DNA of 64,000 nt from Posidonia oceanica. Its lineage: Eukaryota; Streptophyta; Magnoliopsida; Alismatales; Posidoniaceae. Both the position numbers and the translations under genes were made by a program. The notes below the pieces were generated by a model. The model searched no databases. It was not told the origin of the DNA and saw nothing but the letters and a program-made list of their open reading frames with translations. Where the stretch lies: positions 104,887,501 to 104,951,500 of the forward strand of contig JAZBRS010000026.1 of assembly GCA_037176725.1 (NCBI GenBank), read 5' to 3'. Shown one piece after another: positions 11,080 to 21,497 of this stretch (within the stretch, counting starts at the first letter, position 1; every line of letters starts with the position of its first letter).

Positions 11080-12980
11080 TATAGTAATCCCAATCAGAAA
11101 TCAGGCTTACTATTGGTGGCGAGGGTCCGAGGAGGAGGGCTCAACTCGAAAACACTTAAAATAAAGGGGAAAAGGAGAAGATAAGACAAATCAGAGTCGC
11201 CACCATGTCTATTATCGGAAGACAAGGAAAACCGGGGGAAATGCGTGAATTATCACGCAAAACCAAGCAGGAAATGCAAAGCAAAGCAATGCAAGGGAAA
11301 AACAAATGCAAATACATGCAAATGAGATGACTTATGCCTAGGATAAGGGCGATATGGTCATTGCGGGCCAAAAGACTGGGCAAGGACTCCTGTTATGCGC
11401 GGGGAAGGTGTTAGGCACCCCCGACACGCCCGAGAATCGGTCTTTCTAGGCTTACGCTCACATACGCAGGGAAATGCAGATCTGAATGCCTAAATGCCAA
11501 TGAATGCCTAAATGAATGCTTATAGGTGTGCTCTAAGTGAAGAGATGCAATGCAAAGAAGTAAACGTGCAATCTAAGTGCTCAGCAGCGCTGTCTGTGTT
11601 CCGAACCGGGCGAAACCTGGCTCGTGAGAACACCAGGCAGTAAGCATCACTGCCCTATATGCAAATGCAAGCGAAAAAGCAAAGCGACGATAAAACCATG
11701 CAGATGCAAGCGACATGCAAGAGAAAACGACGTAAAGCACGCGAAACAATGCAAGAAACGAGAGCGGCACGCGAAACGGTGCAAGAAAACAAGGTCGGCA
11801 CGCAAAACGAAGTGAGAAAGCGAAGCGGCACGCAAAACGGTGCAAAAGACAACAGCAGGCACGCAAAACAGCGCAAAAGACAAGGCAGGCATGCAAAACG
11901 GTGCCAAAAGCAAAGCGGGCGCGCAAAACGGCGCAAAAGACAAGGCAGGCACGCAAAATGGCGCCAAAAGCAAAGCGAGCGCGCAAAACGGCGCAAAAGA
12001 CAAAGCGGGCACGCGAAACGGTGCCAAAAACGAAGCAAAACCTCGGCAAAATCATGCGGATGCAAATGCAAGGGAAAAGAACAAGGGAAGCGAAAGGAGA
12101 AACAAAACAGCGCGTGTGTGAGAACAGACGCTATTTGAGGGCCGCACAGAGTAGGTGTGAAGACCTACAATGGGGAAAGTAAACAAGTGGAGGGATTACC
12201 ACCGCTTTGTGACTGTTTCCCACTAAACCGCCCTACGATATGTCTCGCACGCTGCCCAAAGCTCGCGATGCGATCGGACCGTGGAAAAGGGGGAAGAAAG
12301 TCGCAATAAGTGGTGAATCCAGGGGAAACACAACACAAAACACTTAGGAATACGTGAAACGAGGAACGGAGTTGATAGGTGAGAAGAGGAAGTCCTATTC
12401 TACATGCTCGAGGAAACAAAAAGCGAAAACGATGCATGCAATGCAAATGGTATGCAAATGAGTGCTGTGCAGGGGTTCAGGAGGACATACCTGGAAAATC
12501 TGGGGCATGTAATCAGGAGAGAGAGAGGAGAGAGAAAAGAATAATCCAAGAGAGAGAAAAGGATAATTTAGGTAAAAGGAAGGCTTAAAGGTTTTGAAAT
12601 GGGGTGAAAATTGGGGAGTGTGTAGTCTAGGGTTTCTAGTGTTGGTTCTAGTGCTTTGGTCTGATTTTGAGCAAGTTTTGGAGGGATTTTGAGGTGTAGA
12701 AAAAGGGTGGTTTCACCTAAGTTTTCTAGGGTTTTTGGGAATGGTTTTGGGCTGAAAGTTTTTAAGTGTTTGGGTAGGTTTGCTAAGTAGGGGTTGATGG
12801 GTTTTCCTATGGTTTTTGGGCAGGTTTTGGGCTTGGGAAGTGGGTGTAGGCTTAGGTCAAGTCAGGCTTGTTTTGAAGGGTGAGATGAAGAGGGTTGGGG
12901 GCTGTTTTGACCTAGGTTTAGATCCAGAAGTCACCAGAAGGTCCCAAATAATCCGAGCCTGTCAAGATGGGGTGTCAACA
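11080..12980 (-). mobile_element. 5' LTR of element A (internally deleted)
   Basis: On the plus strand it runs from TATAGTAATCCC (decayed TGTAGTAATCCC) to GGGTGTCAACA. It aligns end to end with the reverse complement of the solo LTR at 55230-61157 but lacks about 4 kb corresponding to roughly 55700-59690. The join is near 12500-12510. The missing part includes the likely promoter, so the LTR is probably inactive. It contains a 30-bp tandem array at 11745-12040. Confidence 0.85.
11745..12040. repeat. 30-bp tandem array inside the A-family LTR
   Basis: About ten diverged copies of a 30-bp unit around GCAAAACGGCGCAAAAG. The same array, reversed, occurs in the solo LTR at about 60165-60445. It produces Lys/Gln/Ala-rich ORFs on the plus strand and Phe/Cys/Arg-rich ones on the minus strand, none of them credible genes. 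Confidence 0.85.
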
Positions 12981-13364
12981 CCTGGTATTAGGAGGATGAT
13001 ACCAGGGGACAGCCGAAGCGCCCTTAGCATCAAAAAAAAGAGAGTTGGACAACTATGACGGGTGTCAACCGAGCAGTTTGGGCTGCTAGCCCAAAAGAAA
13101 AGAAAGATAGCTTGTCCTCACCTAAGGAAGCAAGCAGACAGCTGGAGCCATGAAACAAGAGGGGCACAATTCTGCTAAGAACGTAAGTAAGAGAAAGGGC
13201 ATCTTCCCTCGTTGCTAATGAAGCAAGCAAAAGAGCGAGCAAGAAAAGGGGCATCTTTTCCTGCTGCTAGGAGAATGCATGAGAAGGGGCATCTTCTCTT
13301 CTACCAAAAAGGGGAAAGCAAGCGTGACTCCGTTCGCCCGGAGCGAAGTCGCGTAAAGGATGAT

Positions 13365-14520
13365 GATGGGTAAGTTTCGGGCTTACCGACCGGAAAAAAG
13401 CAATAGAAGAGTGATAAGTTTCGGACTTATCGACCGGAAGCGATAGTTTACGGTCCTATCAACCAGAAGCGATAGTTTACGATTCTATCAACTGGAAGTG
13501 ATAATTTACGGTCCTATCAATCGGAAGTGTTAGTTTACGGTCCTATCAACCGGAAGCGATAGTTTACGGTCCTATCAACAGGAAGCGATGATTGGTATGA
13601 TAAACTTTCAGGCTTATCAACCAGGATCGAATAAGTTTCGGACTTATTGGCCGTAAAAGATGACGGGTATGATAAGTTTTCAGTCTTATCAACCAAGATC
13701 GGATAGTTTATGGTCCTATCAACCGGAAGCGATAGTTTACGGTCCTATCAACCGGAAGCGATAGTTTACGGTCCTATCAACCGGAAGCGATAGTTTACAG
13801 TCCTATCAACTGGAAGCGATGATTGGTATGATAAACTTTCAGGCTTATCAACTAGGATCGGATAAATTTCGGATTTATCGGCCGCAAAGGATGATGGGTA
13901 TGATAAGTTTTCAATCTTATCAACCAAGATCGGATAGTTTACGGTCCTATCAACCGGAAGTGATGGTTTACGGTCCTATCAACCGGAAGCGATGGTTTAC
14001 GGTCCTATCAACCGGAAGCGATAGTTTACAGTCATATCAACCGGAAGCGATGCACGATGTGACAAATGATAGGTTTCGAACCCATCAACCGCAAAGGGAG
14101 TGTTGATGATGAATGATAAGTTTCAGATCCATCGACCGCAAAGGGTGATACGCAAAGGGTGATACAATTAGTGATAGGTTTCGGACCCATCGACCACAAA
14201 GGGTGATAGATGATAGGTTTCAGACCTGTCGGCCGCAAAGGTTGCTGATGATAAGTGATAGGTTTCAGACCCATCGATCGCAAGGTTGCTGATAGATGAT
14301 AGGTTTCGGACCTATCGGCCACAAAGGGGATGCTGATAAGTTTCAAACTTATCGACCACAAAGAAGATGTTGATAAGTTTCAGACTTATCGGCCGCAAAG
14401 GGGATGCTAATAAGTTTCAGACTTATCGACCGCAAAGGAGATGCTGATAAGTTTCGGACTTATTGACCGCAAAGGGTTGAAATGTGATAAGTTTCAGACT
14501 TATCGACCGCAAAGGAGATA
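13365..14520. repeat. Array of tandem hairpin repeats (29-bp and 36- to 43-bp units)
   Basis: In the first part a 29-bp unit, GATAGTTTACGGTCCTATC plus AACCGGAAGC, recurs in runs separated by longer variants. A block starting GATGATTGGTATGATAAAC at 13587 recurs at 13818, giving a higher-order period of 231 bp. In the second part (about 14100-14520) units are GATAAGTTTCAGACTTATC plus GACCGCAAAGG. Nearly every unit is an inverted repeat with a 5- to 7-bp stem. Stem variants change on both sides together. Tandem repeats in the 3' untranslated region are known for Tat/Ogre elements. Confidence 0.9.
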
Positions 14521-15135
14521 GGGGCACCAAAAGCCAAAGGCAGAGTGAAAATCGTGGATGGGCCCGCGATAGCTGGGCGTGTCAGCCTGGATGCAGCTGG
14601 AGGTGTGATACCATGGAGCAGCAAAAAAGATACCCCTGGTATCAGGGATGATACCAGGGGACAGCCGTAGCGCCCTTGGCATCGAAAAGCGACGGATATA
14701 AACAAGGCTGACGTGCTTGCCAAACGAGTAGTTAGGGTTACCAGCCCGGCGAAGATCCAGCCAGGAGCACTCGGTGGGTTTGCTCAACTTGACGGCGTTG
14801 ATCTGCAGAGATTCTGGCTTCCCGATGGAATGCGGGGTTTCTTGTAGCCACCCTTGGTGCTGAGAATGCTGGTAGTTGCTTCTGAGCTTGCAAGCTGTCA
14901 GGATCTGATAGTGCCCTCCTCTTGGCTCTGAGGGGTATGATGCGCGAAATTGAAGTAGTATGCTGAAGATATGATTGTGTGAGACCATGCATGCGTCCAG
15001 TTATGGAAGCAAACCCAATATACAAGCAAATGGCACAAAACATCCTTGCATTAATAAAGTCTTGGTTACATGCCTGTAGCAGGCTAAACAATGTATAGCA
15101 AGACTCAAAAAGGGACATGCAGTTGTACAAACGCC
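14521..15135. other. Spacer of element E with a perfect palindrome
   Basis: Contains the inverted repeat CCCCTGGTATCA / TGATACCAGGGG at about 14632-14660. Beyond it lies unique sequence with no supported gene. A short motif (GAGTAGTTAGGGTTACCAGC, about 14727) recurs in D near 20010 and 20215. Confidence 0.6.
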
Positions 15136-16178
15136 CTAACTGGTCCGGGCTTTCTTTGACTTCCTGGTGTCAGGGAACAGAAGTGCACTAGGTGGGATCT
15201 CATTGATGGGCCAGAGCCCCTGCCCTTCAGTTACATACTGAGAGGAGCCTCCTGAGCCTTTTACAGCTGCAATGTCCGTTGATTGTACTCCATGGCGCAT
15301 GAGGTCGGCTAGCTCTATTGTGGCAACAGTTGTACTAAGAGGATAGGGTTGGAGAAGCCTCGGCACTGTGCTGTCGACGAAGGCCCCCTACTGGAAACCG
15401 AACTGCCACATGACCCGGATAAGGTAATACTCCATGCCTTCGGTGAATCCCGGCAGCACAACTAGTCACATGTCACGGGTGCCGAAGAAGACAGTTAATG
15501 GCTCAGCTGCAGATGGGATGATACACCAGGTCACTGTATCATCCGTTAGCTTTGACAGCTTCTCATATTCTTCGTGGACACTCTTGATGGTTTTGGCATG
15601 GTTGTTGCTGCAGTATGTCTCAAATGCTTGCTTCTGGGGGCGTAGGATGTCTATCTCCAAATATCTGGCCAGCCAAACCTGTACCAGGACCTCGCAACCA
15701 TGAAAGTGGTGGCAGCGGTGTGAAATGCGGTCCAGCCCGCGATAGGTCTCTGCTAGGACGACAGGTGCCAGGTCGATTTGCCAGGTCACTACAGCAAGTG
15801 CAATCTCAGCAACCTCGATTGCAACCGTCGTCCGGCCATGAGTGAAGATCAACTTGCCTAGGAAGCGGGTGACGAAGCCACGGAGCCATAGCTCATCTCC
15901 CAGTGTGGCACGCTTCCTAGCAACTTCCTCGAAGTAGTTCAGGTGGAGCATGGGTACAGGCCCGTCAATGCAGACCAGTCTCTTCTCGCAGCTCTCCACG
16001 GAGAGTCCCATTAGCTATTTCAAGACAGCGACATAGCCAATACACCTTGTGAACACAGCTAGTCCCATGAGCTTGGAGAAGCCCCAGATCCGACGTACTT
16101 CCTCCAGTGTGGGCGTTAGTTCTGTCCTGCCGAAGCGAAAGACATGGTGCGCTGGCTTCCAGAACCTTGTGTGACCGT
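15136..16178 (-). pseudogene. DUF7745-type protein gene fragment in element E
   Basis: Read downward from 16178: TRFWKPAHHVFRFGRTELTPTLEEV matches the hallmark of plant DUF7745 proteins. Then come FLGKLIFTHGRTTVAI, a hydrophobic segment ending LAPVVLAETYRGL, and the late motif YYLIRVMWQFGFQ. The function of the family is unknown. Stops occur at 16012-16014, 15463-15465 and about 15388. The 5' end is cut off by the LTR of element D, which begins near 16170. It lies in the same strand as E and D, so it would be a sense-strand extra ORF, unlike the antisense ones in B and C. Family assignment rests on remembered motifs. Confidence 0.65.
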
Positions 16179-18445
16179 CCGCCGCTCGGCCATGACGGGT
16201 CTCGCACGCTGCCACAGCTCGCATGCGATCGTGCCGTGAGAGAGGGGGAAGCCACGGTCAGCAGTGAATCCAAGGAGAAAACTCGACTCGAAAACATCAG
16301 GAAAACACGAAGAAAAAAATATGAATATAAGACAAAATGGAGTCGCCACCTAGTCTATTATCGGAAAGACGAGGAAAATCAAGGAAAGCATAGAAAACAT
16401 GCAAGTGGATGCGATGCTATGCAAAGTAAAATGACTCGTGCCTAGGATATGGGCATAATGGTCATTGCAGGCCAAAGAAAGGGTAAGGACTCCTGTTATG
16501 CATGGAGAAGGTGTTAGGCACCCCCGACACGCCTGAGGAATCGGTCTTTCAAGGCTAATCGCTTGCATATGCGGGAATTTTGGCAAATGCTTGCCTTTTA
16601 CTATACGCCCGTAGGCAGTAATGCTGAGCATGCCTAATGTATGTTTTACTTGTCTAAATGCCATTTGAAAACATGCTTTGCTTAGAGGAAAACATGCCAA
16701 ACATGGGTGATTAGGGCTAAAATACCATGATGCAAAGATAATCCAATCAGACAATGAAAACAGAGTTGAATATGCTAAGTGGATTTAAAACAAAGCGGCA
16801 AACAAGGGCATCTGTCCACTGTCTGGATAGTGGGCCAGGTCACCGGTCACTGTGGCGACAACGCCTGGCGCCTCTCTGAGCAGCGACAACTCCAGTCGCC
16901 TAGTGGACAGCCGACGGGACCTGCTACTCACCGCTGCAGACAGCGAACTTCATCGCCAGCAAAAGGCTAGCAAATCTACTTAAAATAGGAAGCCGAATGC
17001 ATGGCAACACAGAGGGCACATTCAAGATCAAAATGAAACTAACAATGCTCAGAATGGACGCCTGGACCACGAGATGTGGAGGTCCAAAGTCGATCAGAGG
17101 ACTGCTGGAAACAACCCGATAGTCCCAGACAGCGACCTCGGAGCCCATTTTTGCTATGCAAACAATATCAAAAATTCAAAGTAGACATTCACAGAGCAAC
17201 ATGGCATATCAGAGGACATGATCATGCAATAAAACTGAAAGAAACGAGCTCGGACGGCCTCCTCCACCTCCGTCCCTTTCTCGCCAGAAAAAGACGTCTG
17301 CCGGCCTTAAGGAAGGTCGGTAAGCCACTGGACGTTGCTACGAGGCTCGAGAAGGGCCGAGGGAAGAAGAGGAAGGTCCGAGGATACAATACGGGTGGCT
17401 AGGACGTTCTCCGGCCGAGCTTAACGGCCTGTTGGCCTCACACGACTGGCGACGCCTTTCGCCAGAAGAGAAAACCAAAAATGGCGAACTAAGCTAGATA
17501 GCATGCAATCAAGTATCTAGGAAGCAAGAGTAGAATGCCACGAGGGCAGAGGAAGGCTCTCTCACCTGCGGGGGTGCACGGTTGCGCTCCCCGACATGGC
17601 TCGCCAGAGTTGGAAGACACGGAAGTCGCAGCGGCGTTGGAGGAAGCAGCGATGTTGGGGTGAGCTTGGGGACGTTCGGCGATGCTTCCCGGTGTGCGAG
17701 GAAGGAGAATTCGGCGTCGGACAGAGTTTTGGGTGGCTCGCCGGAGTTGGGGAAGACAACGACGCGTAGGATTATCAGAGGCTCGGGAGGCCTGGAGGAG
17801 TTTATGTCAGCGTCTAGGGATGCTCGGGGATCACTCAGGAGGTGTTTTTAGGCTCTGGTTTGCTCTGGAAGTGGAGGAAAAATGGCCAGCCGTGTGAGGA
17901 CGGGAGTGGGGTGTTGGGTTCCTCCGTCTGTGTGTGTGTGTCCTCCTCCTGTTGTGAGAGAGAGGTCGTGGTTTTTGTTTGGTCAAGGTCGTAGGTGGTA
18001 GGGCATGGTGTAGGAGGTGTTAGAGGCATGGCGAGGGCTCTGATAGGGGTGGCGCGTGCGATATGGTCGGACGGCATTGGTGCAGGTCGTGGCATGTGGC
18101 AGTCTACGCGGGAGAAGATTGAACAGGCGAGTCGCCGCACTCGTTGGCGACAACTCAGTCCTGTCGCCACTATGAGTGGCGACAGGCCGAGTTGCCTGGT
18201 CAAGTGGCGACAACAAAGTCCAGTCGGTTGTGTGGCTGGCAACTGGGCCCTCCTGTCTCAACAGGGCTTCTAATGGGCCTAAGTTTGTTTCTAATGGACC
18301 TAAGTTTGTGTTGGTAGAGAAAAGTTGGGGTTTTGGTTGAATTTTAGGGTTTGGATGGGGTTTTGGTGGTAAGTGGGGTTTTGGGTTTCTGAGCTCGATC
18401 CTCGAGTGAAATCCGCCAAATGGAAGTCAAATTGGGGTGTCTACA
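16170..18445 (-). mobile_element. 3' LTR of element D
   Basis: On the plus strand it ends GGGGTGTCTACA at 18445, directly followed by a polypurine tract in reverse. It begins near 16170 (TGTGACCG), where the DUF7745 homology of E stops. The segment 16190-16560 (GCACGCTGCC..., GACTCGAAAACAT, GAGTCGCCAC, GTGTTAGGCACCCCCGACACGCC) aligns block by block with the A-family LTR, so D is a relative with a different U3. GGCGACT-type motifs cluster at 16840-16925 and 18120-18245. The exact left end could be shifted by two bases. Confidence 0.75.
18160..18186. repeat. Perfect 12-bp-stem palindrome in the D LTR
   Basis: CCTGTCGCCACT, a 3-base ATG loop, and AGTGGCGACAGG. It lies in a cluster of GTCGCC/GGCGAC motifs close to the LTR terminus. 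Confidence 0.9.
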
Positions 18446-18466
18446 GATGCCCCTCCCTGAGCAAGG
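18446..18466 (-). promoter_or_regulatory. Polypurine tract of element D
   Basis: On the minus strand the bases just before the LTR read CAGGGAGGGGCATC. The polypurine tract primes plus-strand cDNA synthesis. It fixes D as a minus-strand element whose 3' LTR is at the lower coordinate. Confidence 0.75.
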
Positions 18467-20680
18467 TCAAGGGGACCGAGGCCGCTGCTCAGGGTAGACA
18501 AGACACCCCTCTTGATGTCAGTAGGATGCCAATGTTGCTGTGGGTGTGAGTCACTTATTCGACGGATGCACCAAAAATCATGACTCGTTGCCACAATGAG
18601 GATGCTGATGTGATGCTTACGCTAATATGATGCTTACACTAACGCTCACTACACTATACTCCACTAGGGGAAAAGCAGGTGATGCATGCACGTGGTGTGG
18701 TGAAAAAATGCAATGCAGGCTCGCCAGGTCAAAGTAGCCAGACGATTTAAGTGCACTAGGCCAAAGTAGCTTCCGCGCGGGGGTGTCATTCGCTGGGAAC
18801 TCCTCAAGACGAAGGTGATGCAAGTGTTGAAAGTAAGATGTTGTGGATGTGCATGCGGCGACGGGCACGTAATGCCAAGGAAGCGATCCTGGGCTGTGCA
18901 CTACCACGGGTGTTATCTCAAGCTGGCTAACTATAAGGAAGCCGCGGGATGCCAGAGATACCACTTTAAGCAATGTGTGAACCAGGGATTCGATTTCCTA
19001 AGCACGCAATGTCCGGGAAAACGGAATGCGGAAGTTGGGGTAATGACTACAGAGGAGTAGCAGCGCAATGAGAAAGCAATGTTATGCGATGTTATGCAAT
19101 GAAATGCAATATATACAGTGTGACGCCGGGCATGAGAAATCGAGGAAACGATCCTGGCCACGCACTACCACGAGTATCATCCAAAGCCGGCAAGCTGTGC
19201 AGAGTTGTGGGTGCTGAGGATGCTACCTTAAGCAATACGTGAAGCAGGGGTTCGAAATCTAGGTACGCGATGTCCGTGTGATGATGAGATGCAAACTAGG
19301 ACTGACTCTACGGGGGATACAAGGAAGCTACATGATGACATGTAATGAGATGCTAATGCCATGCAACAGAATGCTATTACACTATGACGAAGGGGGATAA
19401 GTTAACGAACCTATCGCCGGATAGTTAGGGCTATCAGCCCTGTGAGGAGTTGATGGACTCATTACCAGATAGTTAGGGCTATCAGCCCGATGAGGAGTTA
19501 ACAGACTCATCACTGGATAGTTAGGGCTATCAGCCCGCGAGGAGTTAACGGACTCATCAACGGATAGTTGGGGCTATCAGCCCGTGAGGAGTTAATGGAC
19601 TCATCACCGAATAGTTGGGGCTATTAGCCCGTGAAGAGTTAACGGACTCATCACCGGATAGTTGGGGCTAACAGCTTGGGAGGAGTTAACGAACTCATCA
19701 CCGAATAGTTGGGGCTATCAGCCCGGTGGATGGTGACAGGCCAGCGAGTCTGTCAGGCAAGAGAGGTGGTGACAAGTGGGATGACTTGTAACCACGAATG
19801 CAACAAGAATACCATACTCGAAGGTGTGGCAGAGGTCTGTAGACGCTCCCGTAACAGTTGGGGATGTCAGCCCGGATGCAGATGGAAATGTGATACCAGA
19901 GGGCAGCCAAATAAAGATGCCCCTGGTATCGGTGAAAGATACTAGGGGACAACCGAAGCGCCATTGGCATCGAAATGCAAAGTGGAGACAAAAGTAACGA
20001 GTTTGTCAGCCGAGTAGTTAGGGGTACCAGCTCGGATGCAATGAGATGGACGTAAGGGCTCACCGTGCAATGTGCAATGCCGGTAGGGGATGCAATGGGA
20101 TAATGCAGAGGGAAATGCAAGGTGATAAGTTAACGGACCTATCGCCGAGCAGTTAGGGCTGCCAGCCCGATGCAACTCGAGAATGCGGGATGACATTTTA
20201 ACGGGTGTCGACCGAGCAGTTAGGGTTACCAGCCCAATGCAGAGGGATGCAGAATGATGCAGAGAGAAAATGGGAACCCATCGTGGTGGGTGTGCAATGG
20301 TCTCAGCACGGGCATGTGATGCAACCCCATAGGGTGGCAAACAATGGACATGCCAATTATCAAGGACCTACCCAACGCAGTGGGTAGCCAAAACTTTGAA
20401 AAGGCCCGGAGCCTCTGAGCGAGGTTAGGCAAAAAGTGCTCGTCCTTGACTTCGATTTTCGAAAACAGGGAGAAGGGAAGGTAGATTATTACCCATGCAT
20501 GTTTTTGTGTGGCTTAGGATTCAAAGCAACTGATGCCGTGGAGATGCTTCTGCATTTTCCAACTCAGGGGACTCGATCCTCGAGCAATGCCATGTTGAGT
20601 TGTGGTCGATGGCTCTCATTCTCACTCTGAGCTAGGGATGAGGCCTCAGCTTTGCAGAGTATAGCCTTCGGCTGCATGTG
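18467..20680 (-). other. 3' region of element D, repeat-rich, no gene
   Basis: Two diverged direct copies of a stretch of about 160 bp lie at 18856-19018 and 19118-19277 (shared GATCCTGG...CACTACCACG and TTAAGCAAT.CGTGAA). Then come the 47-bp array (19385-19735) and a CCCCTGGTATC palindrome (about 19917-19946). Unique sequence follows up to the insertion of C at 20686. Short ORFs have no recognisable domain. Confidence 0.7.
19385..19735. repeat. 47-bp tandem hairpin repeat in element D
   Basis: About seven copies of a 47- to 48-bp unit containing GGATAGTTAGGGCTATCAGC and GAGTTAACGGACTCATC. Both halves are inverted repeats (GATAG/CTATC and GAGT/ACTC), so each unit can form two small hairpins. 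The design parallels the E array without sharing its unit. Confidence 0.85.
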
Positions 20681-20685
20681 GGTAG
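20681..20685. repeat. Target site duplication of C, left copy
   Basis: GGTAG; right copy AGTAG at 63668-63672. Four of five bases agree, the difference being a G/A transition. Confidence 0.75.
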
Positions 20686-21497
20686 TGTAGTGTGGAATTT
20701 GGGGGGGGGGGTGTTTGTGAAGATGTCAGTGCTTCCATGATGTCGACAGCTTTTGTTGTGATCGCCACTCACCTCTGGGCAGACAAGACACCTAGGGGGA
20801 GATTATGATGATGCAGGTCCAATGACCACTAGATCGACGGCAGGATGTTGTCTAGCGGCTTCCTCGTGCTACGTGAATTCCTTCCTTTCCTTCAAAACAA
20901 AACAACATAGATTTAAATTAGCTTAAGTGTAGTAGTCAGTAACAGAAATGAATGAAACGACATAACTAAAAAAAAAACAAATACTGACCGAGGGTTGTTC
21001 CCCGTATGCATATGCTATGGTCCTATGCTAAGGAATGTAAAGAGATGCAATAAGAAATTAGATTGGAGGAAGATACTCCCTTTCACCCTTATGCTGTGTG
21101 CAATGAGGTTAGAAGGAAGCACGGTCAGAGCTTCAGCGTAGCTGAGGATTTCCGAGATCGGAGGTAGAAGCTCAGGTTGGTAGCCTATTGGGGAGAGGAG
21201 ATAGAGTTTCTGGATTGGAAATCTAGCTCTCTGAAGGTGGCTCACAACTGACAGGGCTCTGTCTCTTTTGGAAATTCCTCTCTGGGGGGGTATTTCTCTC
21301 TCAAAAATTCCGACCCTCAAAAATTCCGACCCTCAAACCACCAGCCTAGGGGGTCTATTTATAGACTCTAAGGGTGTGGGGATGGTTGAAGTTCAGAAAA
21401 TTCTAGAAAAATGGCAGTTAGAGTGAGTCGCCGATTGGGATGGCACCTAAACCTAGTAACCGCTCAGTCAAAGTGTGGGACGACCCGGGAACGAGGC
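20686..21497 (-). mobile_element. 3' LTR of element C, first part
   Basis: Starts TGTAGTGTGGAATTTGGGG and matches 62120-62915. The match breaks at 21497, where B begins, and resumes at 36433. It includes a reverse TATA box (CTATTTATAG, 21355-21364) and a short tandem duplication of AAAATTCCGACCCTC (about 21304-21336) not present in the other LTRs. Confidence 0.9.
21493..21497. repeat. Target site duplication of B, left copy
   Basis: GAGGC; right copy AAGGC at 36433-36437. The uninterrupted LTR of C reads AAGGC at this place (about 62911), which confirms the insertion point. Confidence 0.85.

Larger units (their letters stand above)
1..12980 (-). mobile_element. Element A: decayed Tat/Ogre-type Ty3/gypsy retrotransposon, 3' end outside window
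   Basis: On the minus strand the order is 5' LTR (11080-12980), primer site and repeat leader, gag, protease, linker, reverse transcriptase with RNase H, archaeal-type RNase H, and integrase ending at 591. A second RNase H after the gypsy one is diagnostic of the Tat lineage, and a tRNA-Arg primer site is known from Ogre. No LTR end resembling the one at 12980 occurs in 1-590, so the 3' LTR lies outside. No ORF is seen between LTR and gag, unlike classical Ogre. Every coding block carries stops or frameshifts, so the copy is dead. It is inserted in older element E; only one flank (CCTGG, 12981-12985) is visible. Confidence 0.88.
12981..16169 (-). mobile_element. Element E fragment: 3' region of an older Ogre-like element
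   Basis: Old DNA interrupted on the left by A and on the right by D. It contains hairpin arrays (13365-14520), palindromes of CCCCTGGTATC type (the first, at 12981-13010, cut by A) and a DUF7745-type pseudogene. The same combination of hairpin repeats and palindromes occurs next to the polypurine tract of D (18446-20685), so E is probably a related minus-strand element seen from inside its 3' untranslated region. 13090-13320 has three copies of AAGGGGCATCTT and no gene. Confidence 0.6.

Noticed and set aside
11573..12182. Long Lys/Gln/Ala-rich and Phe/Cys-rich ORFs on both strands
   Set aside because: They arise from the 30-bp tandem array; its length is a multiple of three, which keeps several frames open at once. 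The same occurs at 60099-60612.
13365..14120. CRISPR-like array of 29-bp repeats
   Set aside because: Repeats are directly adjacent with no unique spacers, and the context is plant retrotransposon DNA.
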